From the NCBI GenBank assembly GCA_948567375.1, contig OX419757.1:35402001-35466000 (forward strand): 64,000 bases of DNA, in the 5' to 3' direction. Positions 36,093-48,520 of this stretch are shown piece after piece (within the stretch, counting starts at the first letter, position 1; every line of letters begins with the position of its first letter). A model generated the notes under the pieces. That model did not search any database, was not told the DNA's origin, and worked only from the letters and a program-made list of their open reading frames with translations. The position numbers and the translations under genes are program-made. This DNA comes from Lunularia cruciata (Eukaryota; Streptophyta; Marchantiopsida; Lunulariales; Lunulariaceae).

Positions 36093-36494
36093 AAAATCCG
36101 CCTACCGGAACATCAAGTGGGTTGTGATAGTGACTCCAACAAGCTAGAATGGGAGAAGCACTTGGAGAGATGTAGGATAATCTCAAGTACTTGAGAGATG
36201 TTCAGCACTTAGAGTGATGTAAGATGATTCCAAATGTTGATAGGAAGAATGAGTCTAGAGACTACATGAGCCAAGTATTTGGAGGACAAGCAAAGTTGTG
36301 TCAAAAAGGAAATAAGAAGCACTCAAAGAGGTAGAGAATGACCTTGAGTGCTTGCGGATGGAATGGCACTTGGTGTGATAAGGGATCATTTGGAGTACTT
36401 GCATGATATGCAATACTTGGAGTATTGGTGTAACAATATGGAGTTTAGCAATGTAGTCGGGCTTACGAAGTAGATAATAAGACAAAATAGCCTA

Positions 36495-36507
36495 GAATAT
36501 TCTAGAA
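36495..36507 (+). promoter_or_regulatory. Heat-shock-element-like motif in the solo LTR
   Basis: GAATATTCTAGAA is a perfect three-unit nGAAnnTTCnnGAAn arrangement. It lies about 110 bp upstream of the LTR TATA box. Further inverted GAA/TTC pairs follow at 36516-36523, 36528-36535 and 36569-36576. Binding by heat-shock factor is inferred from the consensus only. Confidence 0.6.
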
Positions 36508-36616
36508 GCATCTAAGAAGCTTCTTGAGAAGCTTCCCAACTAGTTAACTTGCGCCCTAAGTAGGTAGCTTCTAGAAGGAAGCTTTTTGAGAAGCTTCAAG
36601 GGTCTTGTATATTACC

Positions 36617-36624
36617 TATAAATA
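36617..36624 (+). promoter_or_regulatory. TATA box of the solo LTR
   Basis: TATAAATA in the LTR sense orientation, downstream of the GAA/TTC motifs, about 105 bp from the LTR end. Confidence 0.65.
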
Positions 36625-37413
36625 CCAAAGCTGAAGCTCATGCTAGGCATTTGGAGTTTTCCCTCATTCAAGTGTCCCAATGTGAGTTTCCATTCTCCTA
36701 TTTCTCTCCTCGGTTTTGGTCTTTTACAATTGGTAGGTAAGTGTATGGGTGGGAGTAGTAAGTGCCGCCTTGGTACTCAGAGGGAAATGCCCCCGCAATT
36801 TGAACTTGCTGCCAACAACACTTACCTATAATGGCACTCATTGCCAAGGATCATTACCTACAAGATAACCATTGGCACTTGATGGGCAAGTGTGGTGTGG
36901 GAAAAGGTAATTAGCAACAGATTTTTGGCACGTGTGGGAGTGACTTTGCCCAAGGAAAACATGCGAAGGCCTTTGCCTATGTAATGGCAAGTGCCTACTT
37001 ACTCTATGACCACCCAAGTGTTGAGGAATGACCAAAATCTAAGTGTTTAAATTGAAGTGCCTGGCCTAGAGTGGCACTTTTTGCAAATCAATATTTTTGC
37101 CTAGCTAATCAAGTAGTGTCCCGCAAATTCTTGTGAAGTAGTGAGCACTCAAAGTCATTTTTGAGAGTGGTACTCAATGCAATCTTAGGTACTTAGCATG
37201 AGATAATGTATTTGGCATAGTACATCAATAGCTCATTGTATCCTTTTGTGTGTAAGAAGTATAGTAGTCACTCCCAAGACTTATATGAAGACTCCAAAGG
37301 CCATACTTAGATCTCCTATTGTGAACAAATGTGCAGTATATTACATGTTGGATGTAATTAGAAGTAAGCACTTAGGATTCCTACTTTAGAATTGAGAGTT
37401 ATCAGACTTTTAT

Positions 37414-39239
37414 ATGATCCATGAGATGAGGCGCAAGAGAGAGAGGAATTTTGGAGGAATGCAGGGTAATCCATGGAATTGGACAAAGTACCATTGGCAA
37501 ATGGTACTTGGCCCACATGTTGGGGTTGCAAGAGCAATGATAATAGATACAAAATTCACAAGCAAGGAGCTAACCCTTGAGATCAAGAGCCACTTTAACA
37601 ATAAGCACTTCAAGAACAATAAATGGAGTGTAGCTAGTTACAAGTACCCTGCCCAACAAGCCATTGTAGAAACAGTTATGAAACTTTTCAAAGAGAAACA
37701 AACCACCTAATTAAAAAATGACCAGGCAATGTTCTTTTATTATATATATGCAGGAGAGTATGTGGATTGGACCAAAATGTTTGACAAGCAGTGCAAGCTC
37801 TTGCATACAGATTTTGAAGACAAAGGAAGAGCCACTTAAATTGCTCATTTTGCAATGCACTTCTACATGGGGACAAATCTCTAACCAGGAAGAGAGGAAG
37901 AGATTCTCTACATGTTTTTGTCTTGCATGTTATTTGAAGTGCAACATAAAGGACCTGCCTAAATCCAAGTATAGATTTTCTTATGCAAAATTTGCAAAGA
38001 TAGGCCAATTTATACTTGTAGATGAAGAATTGGCCTTGCCTGAGGCTGCAAAGAGGAAGAACACCACCCAAAAAAGAAACTACTTCCTCTAGCCAAGATG
38101 TCAAAGGTGAGTGCACACATTGTTGAACTTTCCTCTTTAGAAGATGAAGCCAAAGACACTAAGGTGGATGAAGATGAGGACAAGGAGGAGCATTGATCCT
38201 TCACTCCACAAGGATCAACCTCCACCTCAAGAGATAACAAAGAAAGAGAAGAAACTTGGGAAGATGCTTAATCTGCTCCTCAAGTGCAGGACCAAAACAT
38301 AGACAAGGGCCTTGAAGATGAAGAAGAATACATGGTGGAAGAAGCAGCAATGACCAAGTAGGCACCTTTGACTCCAAAAGTTCAAGAAGAAGTGGCTATA
38401 GAAGAAGTGCAATAGTGAGTTCTCAGTGGGACCAAGTACTTCAGCCAAGAGAAGAAGAAGAGCCTGATGATCACAATAAGGAAGAGGATCAAATTACCAA
38501 AAATGCTAAACAAGAAGAGTAGATTCACAGCGTGATAGATCTTCCTAAGGCTGCATTTGAAGTGCAGATTGAAGTGCATGAGGCACCTACAATTTCCAAG
38601 TTGGTGCAGCTGTAGGATGGTTCAAATTTCATCATTCACTCAATGGGCATAGCACTGCAATTAATGGAAGTGTTATTGCTCCAATATCAAGCCAAGTACC
38701 CTTATGTGGTGGACTACACCATGTTGATGAAGGCCATGCACAAGCAGATCTACACTATGAAGGCCACAAAGGTCTTGGTGAAGGACAAGGTGGCATCGGC
38801 CAGAGATATGTACAAGGCAAAAAATTCAAAGCTAAGTGCCTTGTTGCAAAAGATCTAGGAGTTGAAGAGGAGAAGTGCCATTGTTGAAAACAAACAAGAT
38901 CATTAGCCATCCATGACCAAGAGGTTCAAAGGAGATTGGAGCGCATTCCGCTTTGAGTTTGATCAGTTCAAGAAGAAGGCCAAAGACCAACTTTGTAGAA
39001 AGTGCTAAGAGGTGGACAACACTCAGAGTGCTCTACAAGAGAAGCATGACCAATTCGTAAAGTTGGAGTTGTAGATGCAAGAGTATTGGAAGGAAATGGA
39101 AATTCAATTGGAACATCTCACCAAGGAGGTAGAGAAAGAAAGAATCAAGCATGGGGAATGCCTCCAAGTGCAAGAAGAATAGATGGCCATATTAGGTAGA
39201 AAATCAAAGCAAGAGGACAAGATCAACTGAAGGCATTAT
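37414..39239 (+). pseudogene. Coil-family protein, broken (copy Y)
   Basis: Readable on the plus strand with several TAG stops. The N-terminal piece at 37414-37710 has VARAMIIDTKF, NKWSVASYKYPAQQAIVETV and MKLF. The middle (38100-38420) is acidic, rich in D/E/K. The piece at 38643-38858 has QYQAKYPYVVDYTMLMKAM, then a long coiled coil to about 39230 (FEFDQFKKKAKDQ, KHDQFVKLEL, EIQLEHLTKEVEKE). Many TAG codons stand where CAG (Gln) is expected. The reading ends at the TGTGACAGC boundary at 39240. No pol-type domain and no known family recognised. Confidence 0.6.
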
Positions 39240-39411
39240 TGTGACAGCCCAATGTCAATGTACTTGTAATATAGTCAATAAGAACAGTTTGTTCCCATGA
39301 GGATACTATTCAAAAATGCCTAGAAATGAAGTGAAACACACCTGTCGCCAAATCTAAGTTTGTTTATTGTTTCTTGTCTGACATTTTGGGTAGAAACCAC
39401 TCCTAGATGAG

Positions 39412-39889
39412 TATAAAAGACTAAGACCAATGAGAGAAATATGATAATGGAAGACCGGAGTAGAAGATCATATGGGACACTTGAATGAGAAAAACTCCAA
39501 ATGCCTAACATGAGCATTGGCTTTGGTTTTTATAGGGAAATTAACAAGGCCCTTGAGAAGCTTTTCAAGAAGCTTCCTAAAAGCCATCTGCTTGGAATGC
39601 AAGCCAAGTTAATCAAGAAGCTTCTCAAGGAACTTTCTTCTAGAAACCGCCTACTTGGCATGCAAGCTAAGCTAGCCAAGAAGCTTCCATCTAGAAGCCA
39701 CCTACTTGGCATGCAAGCTAAACTAGCAAGAAACTCCCAAGAAGCTTTCTCCTTGGCATGCACAATTACGCAACACTTGGAAGGTACCAAGTAGCTTCCT
39801 AGATGTTTCTACAATATTCTTAGCTAATTTAGCTTATTTTCTAGTTCATTAATCTTGACTAACTTATTGGTAAGCTCCATATTGTTACA
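39412..39889 (-). repeat. 3' LTR of element 3 (478 bp)
   Basis: Plus strand TATAAAAGAC (TG changed to TA) to CCATATTGTTACA. It carries an extra ~48-bp unit (ACTTGGCATGCAAGCTAA near 39653 and 39705) compared with its partner at 56340. GAAGCTTC palindromes are frequent. Confidence 0.88.
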
Positions 39890-39894
39890 TATTT

Positions 39895-42800
39895 CCCCAC
39901 CACTAGCTGGTGATGTCCTCATCACCATAGAAGCTTCAAACTTTTGAATAGTTGTTTGTGCATTCTGGAGATGAGAAAGAGGTTCCCAAGTGGCATCATG
40001 AAGGGGATACCCTTTCCAAAGGACTTTGTACTTTGTATGTTGTTGGAAATGTTGTTGAATGTGACAATGTATAAGGATACAATCAACTTCATACTCCTCA
40101 TGATTGTTGATAAGGATGAGAGGAGGAGGAAGAGAAGGTTGGACATAAGAAGAAAAAGAAGATGGATTAAAAACAAAGTATTTTAACTTGGAAACATGAA
40201 AGATAGGGTGGATTTGCATACGACAAGGCAAGGCAAATCAATAACCAACAAGAGAAATGATTTTGATGACATCAAATGGTCCTATCCAAGTAGAGCAAGC
40301 TTACGGACTTGGGTATCAAGTGGAAGGGGTAGGCTTTCCAAGGAAGAGTATCTTCATATATTAGTAAATTAGTGGTATTTTGGAGATTGCATGAAGGAGA
40401 GCATGACCTTATCACCAAGTTGAAAGGTAGGATCACGATATGGTAGTCCGCATACTATTTTTGATGATTTTGAGCAACAAGGAGATGAGCTTTGGCTTGT
40501 TAGAAGGATTGGGATATGGTGGTCAAGAATGTGGAAGTATGAGGGACATGAGATGGACAAGGAGCAAGAAGAGAATCTGGAAAAAGGGATTCTTACCCAA
40601 AATTAAGGAAGAAAGGAAAGAATCCAATACTTCCTTATTTGGAATTATTGTAGGCAAACTTAGCCGCTTCAAGACATTCATCCTAATTGGTATGGTGAAC
40701 ATTGACAAAGGCACAAAACTTATCCTCCAAGGTGTGATTTGCACATTTGATTTGTCTATGAATGATAGGTCATGGACAAAGCAAGCTTGGTGATAAGTAT
40801 TTGGAAGGGTGCTTGCCAAAATTTTCCAATGAATTGAGTGTCATAGTTTGAGACAAGTACACACTCCCATGATGCTTGAAGATATTGTTGCCAATATTGG
40901 AGCATCCATGATATCAAAGGTTAGTGCCAAATGGATGTGCTTACTAAGCTTATCCACAAACACCATGATTTTTGTGTGACCTTACTTTCTCTTGGGCAAG
41001 GATGTGATGAGATCTAAGCTTGTGTGTTCCCATCAAGTGGATGGGATGGAGAGTGGTTGAAGGAGTCCACTTGGTTTTTGGTTGTTTTCCTTGTTGCATT
41101 GGTAGCTCTCACAAGATCAGACAAACTCTTGAACATCTTGTGCCATGTTAGGCCACTAATATTGGTATTGTAGTGTACCAACCTAAGGTCTTGTCCACAC
41201 CCTAGTGATCCGTGATTGGTAAATCATGGGCTTCTTGAAGGTGCACAAGTTGGAGATCACCCTTGGCTGGAACATAGATCTGGTTCTCACAAAATAGAAG
41301 GCCTTCCTTGAAGGAGAAGTTATTGTACTCCTTGTTGTATACCGCAAGATGACCTTGTACCATTTGAAAGAAGTGATATTGCTGTAAAGTTGTCCTAAAC
41401 TCAATTTTGACCTTGGAATTGATTGACACCATTGTAATTGCCATCGTGATGAGAGGAAGAGATTTCAAATCAGGCTATAATGATAGGCATTGGGGATGAC
41501 ATGGGACCAACCGGGTTTGTACTCAAGTTTGAGGTTAAAAAATTGTAATATTCTTCCCATTGAGGATGTCTACTCTTCATGTGCTCCAAAGGTAATCTTT
41601 GCAAAAAGGGTTTGTGATTGGTTTGCATGATCCCAAGAAATAATGTCTCTATACCTTGGTGGCATATATCATTGCTAGTTGTTCTCAATCTTGAGCAAAG
41701 TAATTCCTTTCTATAATGTTTAGTCTGCATAACACAAAGGCAATTGGATGTAACCCATCTAGAAATTCTTGCTATAACACGGCTCCAATGGCAAAGTTAG
41801 AAGCGTCAAAGTCAACCACACAAGATAGTTGAAGGTCATATGGTTGGAGGATGAGTCTTGAAGACACCATATATTTCAACTTCTAGAGTACTTCTTTGTG
41901 CTTCATGGTCCACTAAAATCTTATGGTTCTTCCCAAAGAGGTTGATCAATATGGCGGTCACATGAGCATAAGAGTGGATGAACCATTGGTAAAAACTTGC
42001 CAATCCATTCATTCCCTCACTTTTATGGCACCCTTTAGGGTAGGCCAATTAATAATGGCCTTGATTTTCTCCTCTTCTATCTTGATCCCCTTTGATGAGA
42101 TCTTATGACCCAAGAATGTAACTTCCTTCTACCAAAAAGCACACTTTGACTTTGTACAATTCCATTACCGCAGTCATCTTAGGACCTCTCACATGTGATT
42201 CACAAGTTCTACCTCTTGCTATAGATTAAAGTATCATCCAAGAACACCACTACATATCAATCTAATATCCCATACAACACTCAATGCAATTGATACATGA
42301 AGATTGTTGGAGCATTAGTGAGTCCAAAACTCTCCATTCAAAATGCTCATACCTTGTGCAAAAGGTAGTATTTATCACATTCTCTCTATCAATGTGAATC
42401 TACCAATAGCTACTTTGGAGATCCAACTTGGAGAAGTATCATGCTCCACTCAATTGATCAAGCAAGTCATCAATTTGAGGCAATGGATATGCATTCTTCA
42501 TTGTTTGTTTATTGAGGCCACAATAATCAATACAGAAGCAAAGTCCTCCATCTTTCTTTGGAATAAATAGTACCGGTGCTCCCTAAGAGATGTATTGTAT
42601 TGTATGAAATCCTTCTCTAACAACTCCATGAATGGTGTTCAAAGCTCATTCAATTCCTTTGGTGAGAGTCAATAGATTGGTCTACTCACTAGAGTACTTC
42701 TTGATAATAACTCAATCTTGAAGGGCATACCACAATGGAAGGTTATCCCTTTGGAAAATCATCCAAAAATACATCTAAAATCTCTTGAACTATTTAATCA

Positions 42801-43520
42801 ACCATTGCTTGATGAGGCTTTTGGCACTCCTCAAATTCTCCATGCACAATTGGTTGGATTCACATTGCAAAAATAGACTTATCTTCATCCAAAGCTTGCA
42901 CTATGGCTGCTTTATTGACAAAATTCTCATCTTGGGACTTATCTTTTTTCAAAGCTTGCTCTATGGTAGCTTTCTTGATAACTTCCTATCTTGGGATTGA
43001 CTATTCTTAGATGTCTTACTCAAAAGTGCAAGACAACCTAATTGGAAATTCCTTTCTTGGTGTTATACTTGAATTTATCTTTAGGTCCAATCAAATTGAA
43101 CCTTATAATGTTCAAGCCAAGGTAGACCTAAAATAACATCATAGTGTAAAGGTGTCACTACAAACCTCATACACTCCAAATACTCCTCAATCTTGAATGT
43201 AACAAAAAATAAGGTATAGAATGTAGAACTCTTTCTATCATCCGCCATCATCAATCTACTCACAAGTATTGACTTGACAGGAATGCTTAATTCCTTTGCT
43301 AATTACATGGCATGCAATTCTCTAAACTTTGAGAATCCACCAAAATCTTACAATCTTGCAAGTGAAGCAAACTTGCAAAGGTCAATCCTTGAATCCCATT
43401 AGAACTAATCAAGTTCCCAATAGGTGACTCAAAATCTCCTATTGAGATTCTTTCTTTCCTTGATCATTTTGCTCCACAACCTTCATCAGGGCAATTTGTC
43501 AAGGTCACCCATTCTTGAGT
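39895..43520 (-). pseudogene. pol of element 3, heavily broken
   Basis: The chromodomain is the best preserved part (39824-40231 frame): EEYEVDCILI, YKVLWKGYPLHDATWEPL. Integrase debris runs to about 41700, RNase H and RT from about 41800 to 42600 (VGLASFYQWF, LDDLL-like remains). A linker with two ~60-bp repeats lies at 42888-43005. Protease remains lie near 43080-43330 (VTPLHYDVILGLPWLEHYKV). Stops and frameshifts are frequent throughout. Confidence 0.8.
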
Positions 43521-43740
43521 GGATATTCATCAATGCAATGTCCAATTTGGTGACAATAAAAGCAACCACCATTTTGTCACAATCTTTCTCTATCTAGAAT
43601 GCCTGATGGTCTCCATTGGACAGCATCAATCTCCATTGGTGCCGGTTCTTGCACCCATGTGTAGTGTTTTGGTAGGTTCTATGAAGGTTGAGGTCAAGAC
43701 CAAGTTGTTATAGCCAAGGAATCAAAGCGCTCCGTTGACT

Positions 43741-44321
43741 TGTAATACCAATAGCAAGACATATTATCTAGAGGTGAAAATTAGTTTGGTAACATGTTGA
43801 AAGATGTTATATATGATGGACTAAATAGACAAGATAAAGATATCACCAAAAGAGTACTTCTACTAATAGGGCAAAAGCCAAAAATAGCCTAAAAACTTTA
43901 AAGCCAATTTTAGAGGCCTAAATAGATGAATTAGGCCTTGAAAATATGAAAAATTCCCTTAAGATAAAGAGGTTGGCCTTCCTTCCCCCTTGTTTGTCTT
44001 GGCAACAGCTTTCTAATGGTACATCACCCATGCAATACTAAGATTCCCTAAAGATTTCCTTCAATCAAAGCTTGTTTGACCAACCAGATGGAACCAAAAC
44101 CAACATGTCACCCATGCATACAACTAATCTAAGGGTAGAGCTTGCTAACATATCACCAATCTATGTATCTGATCTAAAGGTGGAGCTTCCTTTGAGAGAA
44201 TCTTTGTTGCTATATAATAAAGACAAGGTGCTCCTTATGGGCATCGGAGTTTTGAGTGTGAAGCTTTTTGTTTCTTCTTTTGGATTTCTCTTGGGAGTTC
44301 TCCTATCCTCAAATCATTACA
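43741..44321 (+). repeat. 5' LTR of element 4 (581 bp)
   Basis: TGTAATACCAATAGC to CTCAAATCATTACA. TATATAATAA at 44211-44220 is the probable TATA element. Diverged from the 3' LTR at many positions. Confidence 0.9.
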
Positions 44322-44322
44322 A

Positions 44323-44334
44323 TGGTATCAAAGT
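44323..44334 (+). other. Primer binding site of element 4
   Basis: TGGTATCAAAGT, one base after the LTR. It differs from the canonical TGGTATCAGAGC by two transitions. Confidence 0.85.
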
Positions 44335-44639
44335 GGATATGTCAATCCAAGAGAGTGGATCACCCCTCTTGGAAGAACATGGGCTATTGAGACTAAGTAA
44401 TTTTGAGGAGAGAAACTCTAGTCAAATTGATATACTAAGAGTGTTTTAGAGGGAGGATAGGATGGAGGCTCTTGGATGACAATTTCCTATACCATACTTT
44501 ATGTTCTTATATTCATTCCACATCAAGATTATGTATATCCAAGCAATAGCAAGTTAGAGTATATATAATTTATCATTTTGGAGTAGAGTTCATGGATATA
44601 GTGAAGAATTCACCAAACCCAATGATTCTCCCTATAGTG

Positions 44640-45131
44640 ATCTATGATGGAGAGTGGGATTTGATAATCTAAGTTCTATTGTGATGGATCTAAATATACC
44701 AAATCCTCTCCTTTTCAATAGTCAAGTAGAAATTTGTTATGTGATTAGACCAAAAGTGATGTTTAGGGAATTTGTAGTCTACAATTTTGGTGAGAAATAT
44801 TATCAACAAGTGATAGCCTTTGAAGTCCCAATGATAGTCCCAATAGTTTGTACCCTCTCCTAAGTGATCATATTAACTCTTTATTGAAGTAAGAAGTAGC
44901 GTTTGAGCGCTACTATGTGTAGAAATCATGGAACCGCAATTATAGGATTTGATGCAAGGAATGCAGAGGATGTTAAATAAGTTTTGAGAGATCAAGATGA
45001 CCATGGAGGTGTTGCAAAGTCAAGTATGTACCTTCAAGAATGATCCAGCAATGCAAGAAGGAGAACCATCTCAAGACTCCAATACCAGTGACTAAAATAT
45101 TTGGAGAGTTACTCATGCCAATGACACCAAC
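44640..45131 (+). pseudogene. gag of element 4, first part
   Basis: The leader/gag start includes VIRPKVMFREFVVYNFGEKY, shared with the leader of element 2 (VVRPKVMFRDFVVKNFGEEY near 32750). It then runs to GGAGAGTTACTCATGCCAAT, where element 5 begins. Stops are present. Confidence 0.75.
45127..45131. repeat. Target-site duplication of element 5, left copy (CCAAC)
   Basis: Identical to 50820-50824. Confidence 0.9.
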
Positions 45132-45426
45132 TATAAAAGACCAAGCCCAAGGAGAGAAATAGGAGAATGGAAACTAACATAGGGACACTTGAATGTGTGA
45201 AAACTCCAAATGTCTAGCATAAGCTTTGGCTCTTGTATTTGTAGGGATCATACAAGGCTCTTCAGAAGCTTCTCAAAGAGCTTCCTTGAGTCACTTTCTT
45301 GGAGTGCAAGCCAAGTTAATTGGGAAGCTTCTCAAGAAGTTTCCTTCTAGAAGTCGCTTACTTGAGTTGCAAGCTAAGCTAGTTGGGAAGCTTCCCAAGA
45401 AGCTTCCCAAGAAGCTTCCTACATAC

Positions 45427-45439
45427 TTCTAGAATATTC
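45427..45439. promoter_or_regulatory. Heat-shock-element-like motif, element 5 3' LTR (copy 1)
   Basis: TTCTAGAATATTC is perfect nTTCnnGAAnnTTCn. It is the reverse-strand counterpart of the solo-LTR motif at 36495. Confidence 0.55.
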
Positions 45440-45493
45440 TAGGCTAATTTGTCGTATTTGCTTACTTGGCATGTAAGCTAAGCTAGTTGGAAC

Positions 45494-45508
45494 CTTCTAG
45501 AAGCTTCC
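45494..45508. promoter_or_regulatory. Heat-shock-element-like motif, element 5 3' LTR (copy 2)
   Basis: CTTCTAGAAGCTTCC is a second perfect three-unit TTC/GAA/TTC array in the same LTR. Additional GAAGCTTC pairs at about 12-bp spacing surround it. Confidence 0.55.
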
Positions 45509-45661
45509 TTCTAGAAGCTACTTACTTGAGATGTAAGCTAAGCTAGCTAGGAAGCTTCCCAAGAAACTTCCTAGATACTTATAGAATATTCTAGGCTAAT
45601 TTGTCTTATTTTTTACTTTATTAGCCCTACTAACTTTGTCGCTAAACTCCATATTGTTACA

Positions 45662-45677
45662 TATCCTCCCACCACTA
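45662..45677 (-). other. Polypurine tract of element 5
   Basis: Minus-strand GGTGGGAGGATA abuts the LTR. Confidence 0.75.
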
Positions 45678-45689
45678 GTTAGTGATGTC

Positions 45690-48520
45690 TTTGTTGCCAT
45701 TGAAGCTTCAAACTCTAGGATGGCCATCCGTGCATTCTGGAGGTGAGAAATAGGTTCCCATGTGGCATCATGAAGGGGATACCCGTTTTAAAGGACCTTG
45801 TACTCCGTATGTTATTGGTGTCATTGTTGATTGTGTCGACGTGCAAGGATACCATCAACTTTGTACTCCTCATGATCATTGATAAGGATGGGAGGATGAG
45901 GAGGTTGGACATGAGAGAAAAAGAAGATGGGTTAGGAACAAAGGGTTTCAACTTGGAAATGTGAAAGACAAGGTGGATGTGCATATGACAAGGTAAGGCA
46001 AGTTGATAAGCAACAAGAGAGATGATTTGGGTGACCTCAAAGGGTCCTATCCAATTAGGGGTGAGTTTATGAACTTGGGTATCAAGTGTGAGGGATAGGT
46101 TACTAGAGGATAGCATGACTTTATCACCAACTTCAAAGTTGAGATCATGATGATGGTGGTCTGCATATTGTTTTTGATGATTTTGAGCAACAAGGAGGTG
46201 AGATTTTGCTTGTTGGAGAGATTGGGATATGGTGATCAAGAAGGTTGAAGTATGAGGGACCTAAGATGGAAGAGGAGTAAGAAGAGAATCTGGACCAAGC
46301 GGATCTTGGCCAAAATTGAGAAAGAAGGGAGAAAATCTGGTGCTTGCCTATTTGGAATTATTGTAGGCAAATTCTCCAACTACAAGACATTCATCTCAAT
46401 TGGTATGGTGGATATTAACAAAGGCACGTATCATATCCTCCAAGGTATAATTTTCACGTTTGGTTTATCCATTAGTTTGAGGATGATAGACCAAGGACAA
46501 AGCAAGCTTGGTGCCAAGTATTTGGAAGAGTGCTTGTGAAAACTTCCCCATGAATCAAGGATCACGATCAGAGATGAGTACATGTGGTATCCCATGATGC
46601 TTGAAGACATTGTCAAAGTAGATTTGCACTAAGGTTGGAGCATCCATGGTATCAACAGTTGGTGCTAAGTGGATTTGCTTACTGAGCTTATCCACAACAC
46701 CACAATTGTTATGTGTCCTTGCTTTGTCTGGGGCAAGGATGTGATGAGATCTAAGCTCATGTGTTCCCATCGAGTGGATGGAATGAGGAGTGGTTGAAGG
46801 ATTCCACTTGGCTTTTGATTGCTGGCCTTGTTACGTTGGCAGCTCTCACATGATTGGACAAACTCTTGAACATCTTGTGTCATATTGGACCACCACTATT
46901 GGCATTGGAGGGTACCCAAGGTCTTGTCCACACCCATGTGCCTAGCTATTGGTAAATCATGGGCTTCTTGAAGGCGTACAAGTCAGAGATCACCTTTGGT
47001 TGGAACATAGATTTGGTCCTCTTGGAATAGAATGCCTTCCTTGAAGGAGAAGATGTTTTACTCCTTGTTGCATGTTGGAAGACTATACCATTTGGAAGAA
47101 GGGATCTTGTTGTAGAGCTGACCAAAACTTGTTATGGACCTTGGAGTCGATTGACACCATTGTAATTGCTATCGTGATGAGAGGAAGTGACTTCAAATCA
47201 GGTCATTGTGATAGAGCATCAGGGATGACATGGAACCAAATTGGTTACTCAAGTTTGATGTCAAACAATTGGAGTTGTTCCTCCCATAGATGATGTCAAC
47301 TCTTCATGTGTTCCAAGTGTAAGGTCTGTAACAATGGTTTGTGATCAGTTTGCATGATCACTTGTTTTCCCAAGAGATAATGCCTCCATACTTTGGTGGC
47401 ATATACCATTACAAGTTGTTCTTGGTCTCAAGTAGAGTAATTTCTTTCAGCCATATTTAGTTGGCAAGACACAAAGGCAATAGGATGTAGTCCATTTGGG
47501 AATTCTTATTGCAACACGGCTCCAATTGCAAAGTCAAAAGCATCAAAATCAACCACATAGGGTAGATGAGGATCATATGGTTGAAGGATGAGTCTTGAAG
47601 ACACCATATGTTTCAACTTCTAGAATGCTTCTTTGTGCTTGGTGGTCCATTGGAAGCTCAAGTTCTTCTCCAAGAGGTCAGTCAATGGTGCAGCCACATG
47701 AGCATAATAATGAATGAACCATTGATAAAAACTAGCCAATCCATTAAATGCCCATACTTTTGTAGAGTCCTTCAAAGTAGGCCAATCAATGATGGCCTTG
47801 ATTTTCTCCTCTTCTATCTTGATCCCCTTTGATGAGGTCTTGAGACCAAGAAGGTAACTTTGACTTCTTGTAGTAAAATTTCTATAATTGTAGTCATCTT
47901 AGGACTTCTTGCACATGATTCACATGTTTTGCCTTTGTCTTGCAATAGATTAAGATAGCATCCAAGAACACCACCACGTACCAATCCAATAGTCCATCCA
48001 ACACCCGATACATCTATTCCATGAAGACCATTGGAGCATTAGTGAGCCCAAAAGGTAGAACTCTCCACTCAAAATGCCCATACCTTGTGCAAAAGGCAGT
48101 CTTTTGCACATCCTCCCTATCAATGGAGATTTGCCAATAGCCATTGCAAAGATCCAGTTTGGAAAAGTAGCATGCTCCACTCAATTGATCAAGCAAGTCA
48201 TCAATCCAAGGCAAGGGATATGCATTCTTCATTGTTTACTTATTGAGCACACGATAATCAATACATAAACAAAGTCTTCTATCCTTCTTTGGAACAAATA
48301 GTATTGGTGCTCCCCAAGGAGAGGTACTATGTTGTATGAAGTCTTTCTCCAACAACTTTATAAGTGTTGTTTGCAACTCCTCCAACTCCTTTAGTGAGAG
48401 CCTATAGATTGGCCTACTCACTAGAGTACTCCCTGGCAATAACTCAATCTTGAAGGGCATATCACTATCGGAGGGTAATCCCTTTGGCAGATCATTCGGA
48501 AACACGTCCAAAAAACTCCT
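45690..48520 (-). pseudogene. RT-RNaseH-INT-chromodomain of element 5, broken
   Basis: RT pieces are at 48236-48511 ([17 protein letters not shown]) and 48014-48232 ([30 protein letters not shown]). RNase H debris lies at about 47300-47950. Integrase is at 46555-46883 (HHCC cysteines in SCESCQRNKAS; LDLITSLPQ) and 45715-46239 (FEVGDKVMLSS, LTPNWIGPFEV). The chromodomain after the latter is only readable in another frame. Several frameshifts separate the pieces. Confidence 0.85.

Larger units (their letters stand above)
36429..36728 (+). repeat. Solo LTR of the second chromovirus family (300 bp)
   Basis: TGTAACAATATGG...GGTCTTTTACA is the reverse orientation of the LTRs of elements 3 and 5. 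It is flanked by a perfect ATTGG on both sides (36424-36428 and 36729-36733). No internal sequence remains, so it arose by LTR-LTR recombination. It carries heat-shock-element-like motifs and a TATA box. Confidence 0.92.
36110..37400 (+). repeat. Coil-family upstream region (copy Y), interrupted by a solo LTR
   Basis: Parallel, on the opposite strand, to about 59960-61140: CAAGCTAGAA.GGGAGAAGCACTTGGAG, AAAGTTGT, and a later stretch rich in CAAGTGCCA/TGGCACTT motifs. It is non-coding. The solo LTR at 36429-36728 was inserted later. Confidence 0.6.
45132..45661 (-). repeat. 3' LTR of element 5 (530 bp)
   Basis: Plus-strand TATAAAAGACC (TG lost to TA) to CCATATTGTTACA. About 104 bp longer than the partner because of an extra internal repeat unit. 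AGAATATTCTAGGCTAATTT occurs at 45431 and again at 45583. Confidence 0.9.

Noticed and set aside
39240-39411. Simple 3' LTR of the plus-strand coil-family copy
   Set aside because: TGTGACAGC fits an LTR start, but the inner part of the block contains an ORF tail in antisense and an inverted partner at 61238-62670, so I did not assign it as an LTR.
39530-39790. Repetitive small ORFs in the element 3 and 5 LTRs (e.g. LGMQAKLAKKLP-type repeats)
   Set aside because: They are translations of the GAAGCTTC/GGCATGCAAGCTAA repeat units inside LTRs, not genes.
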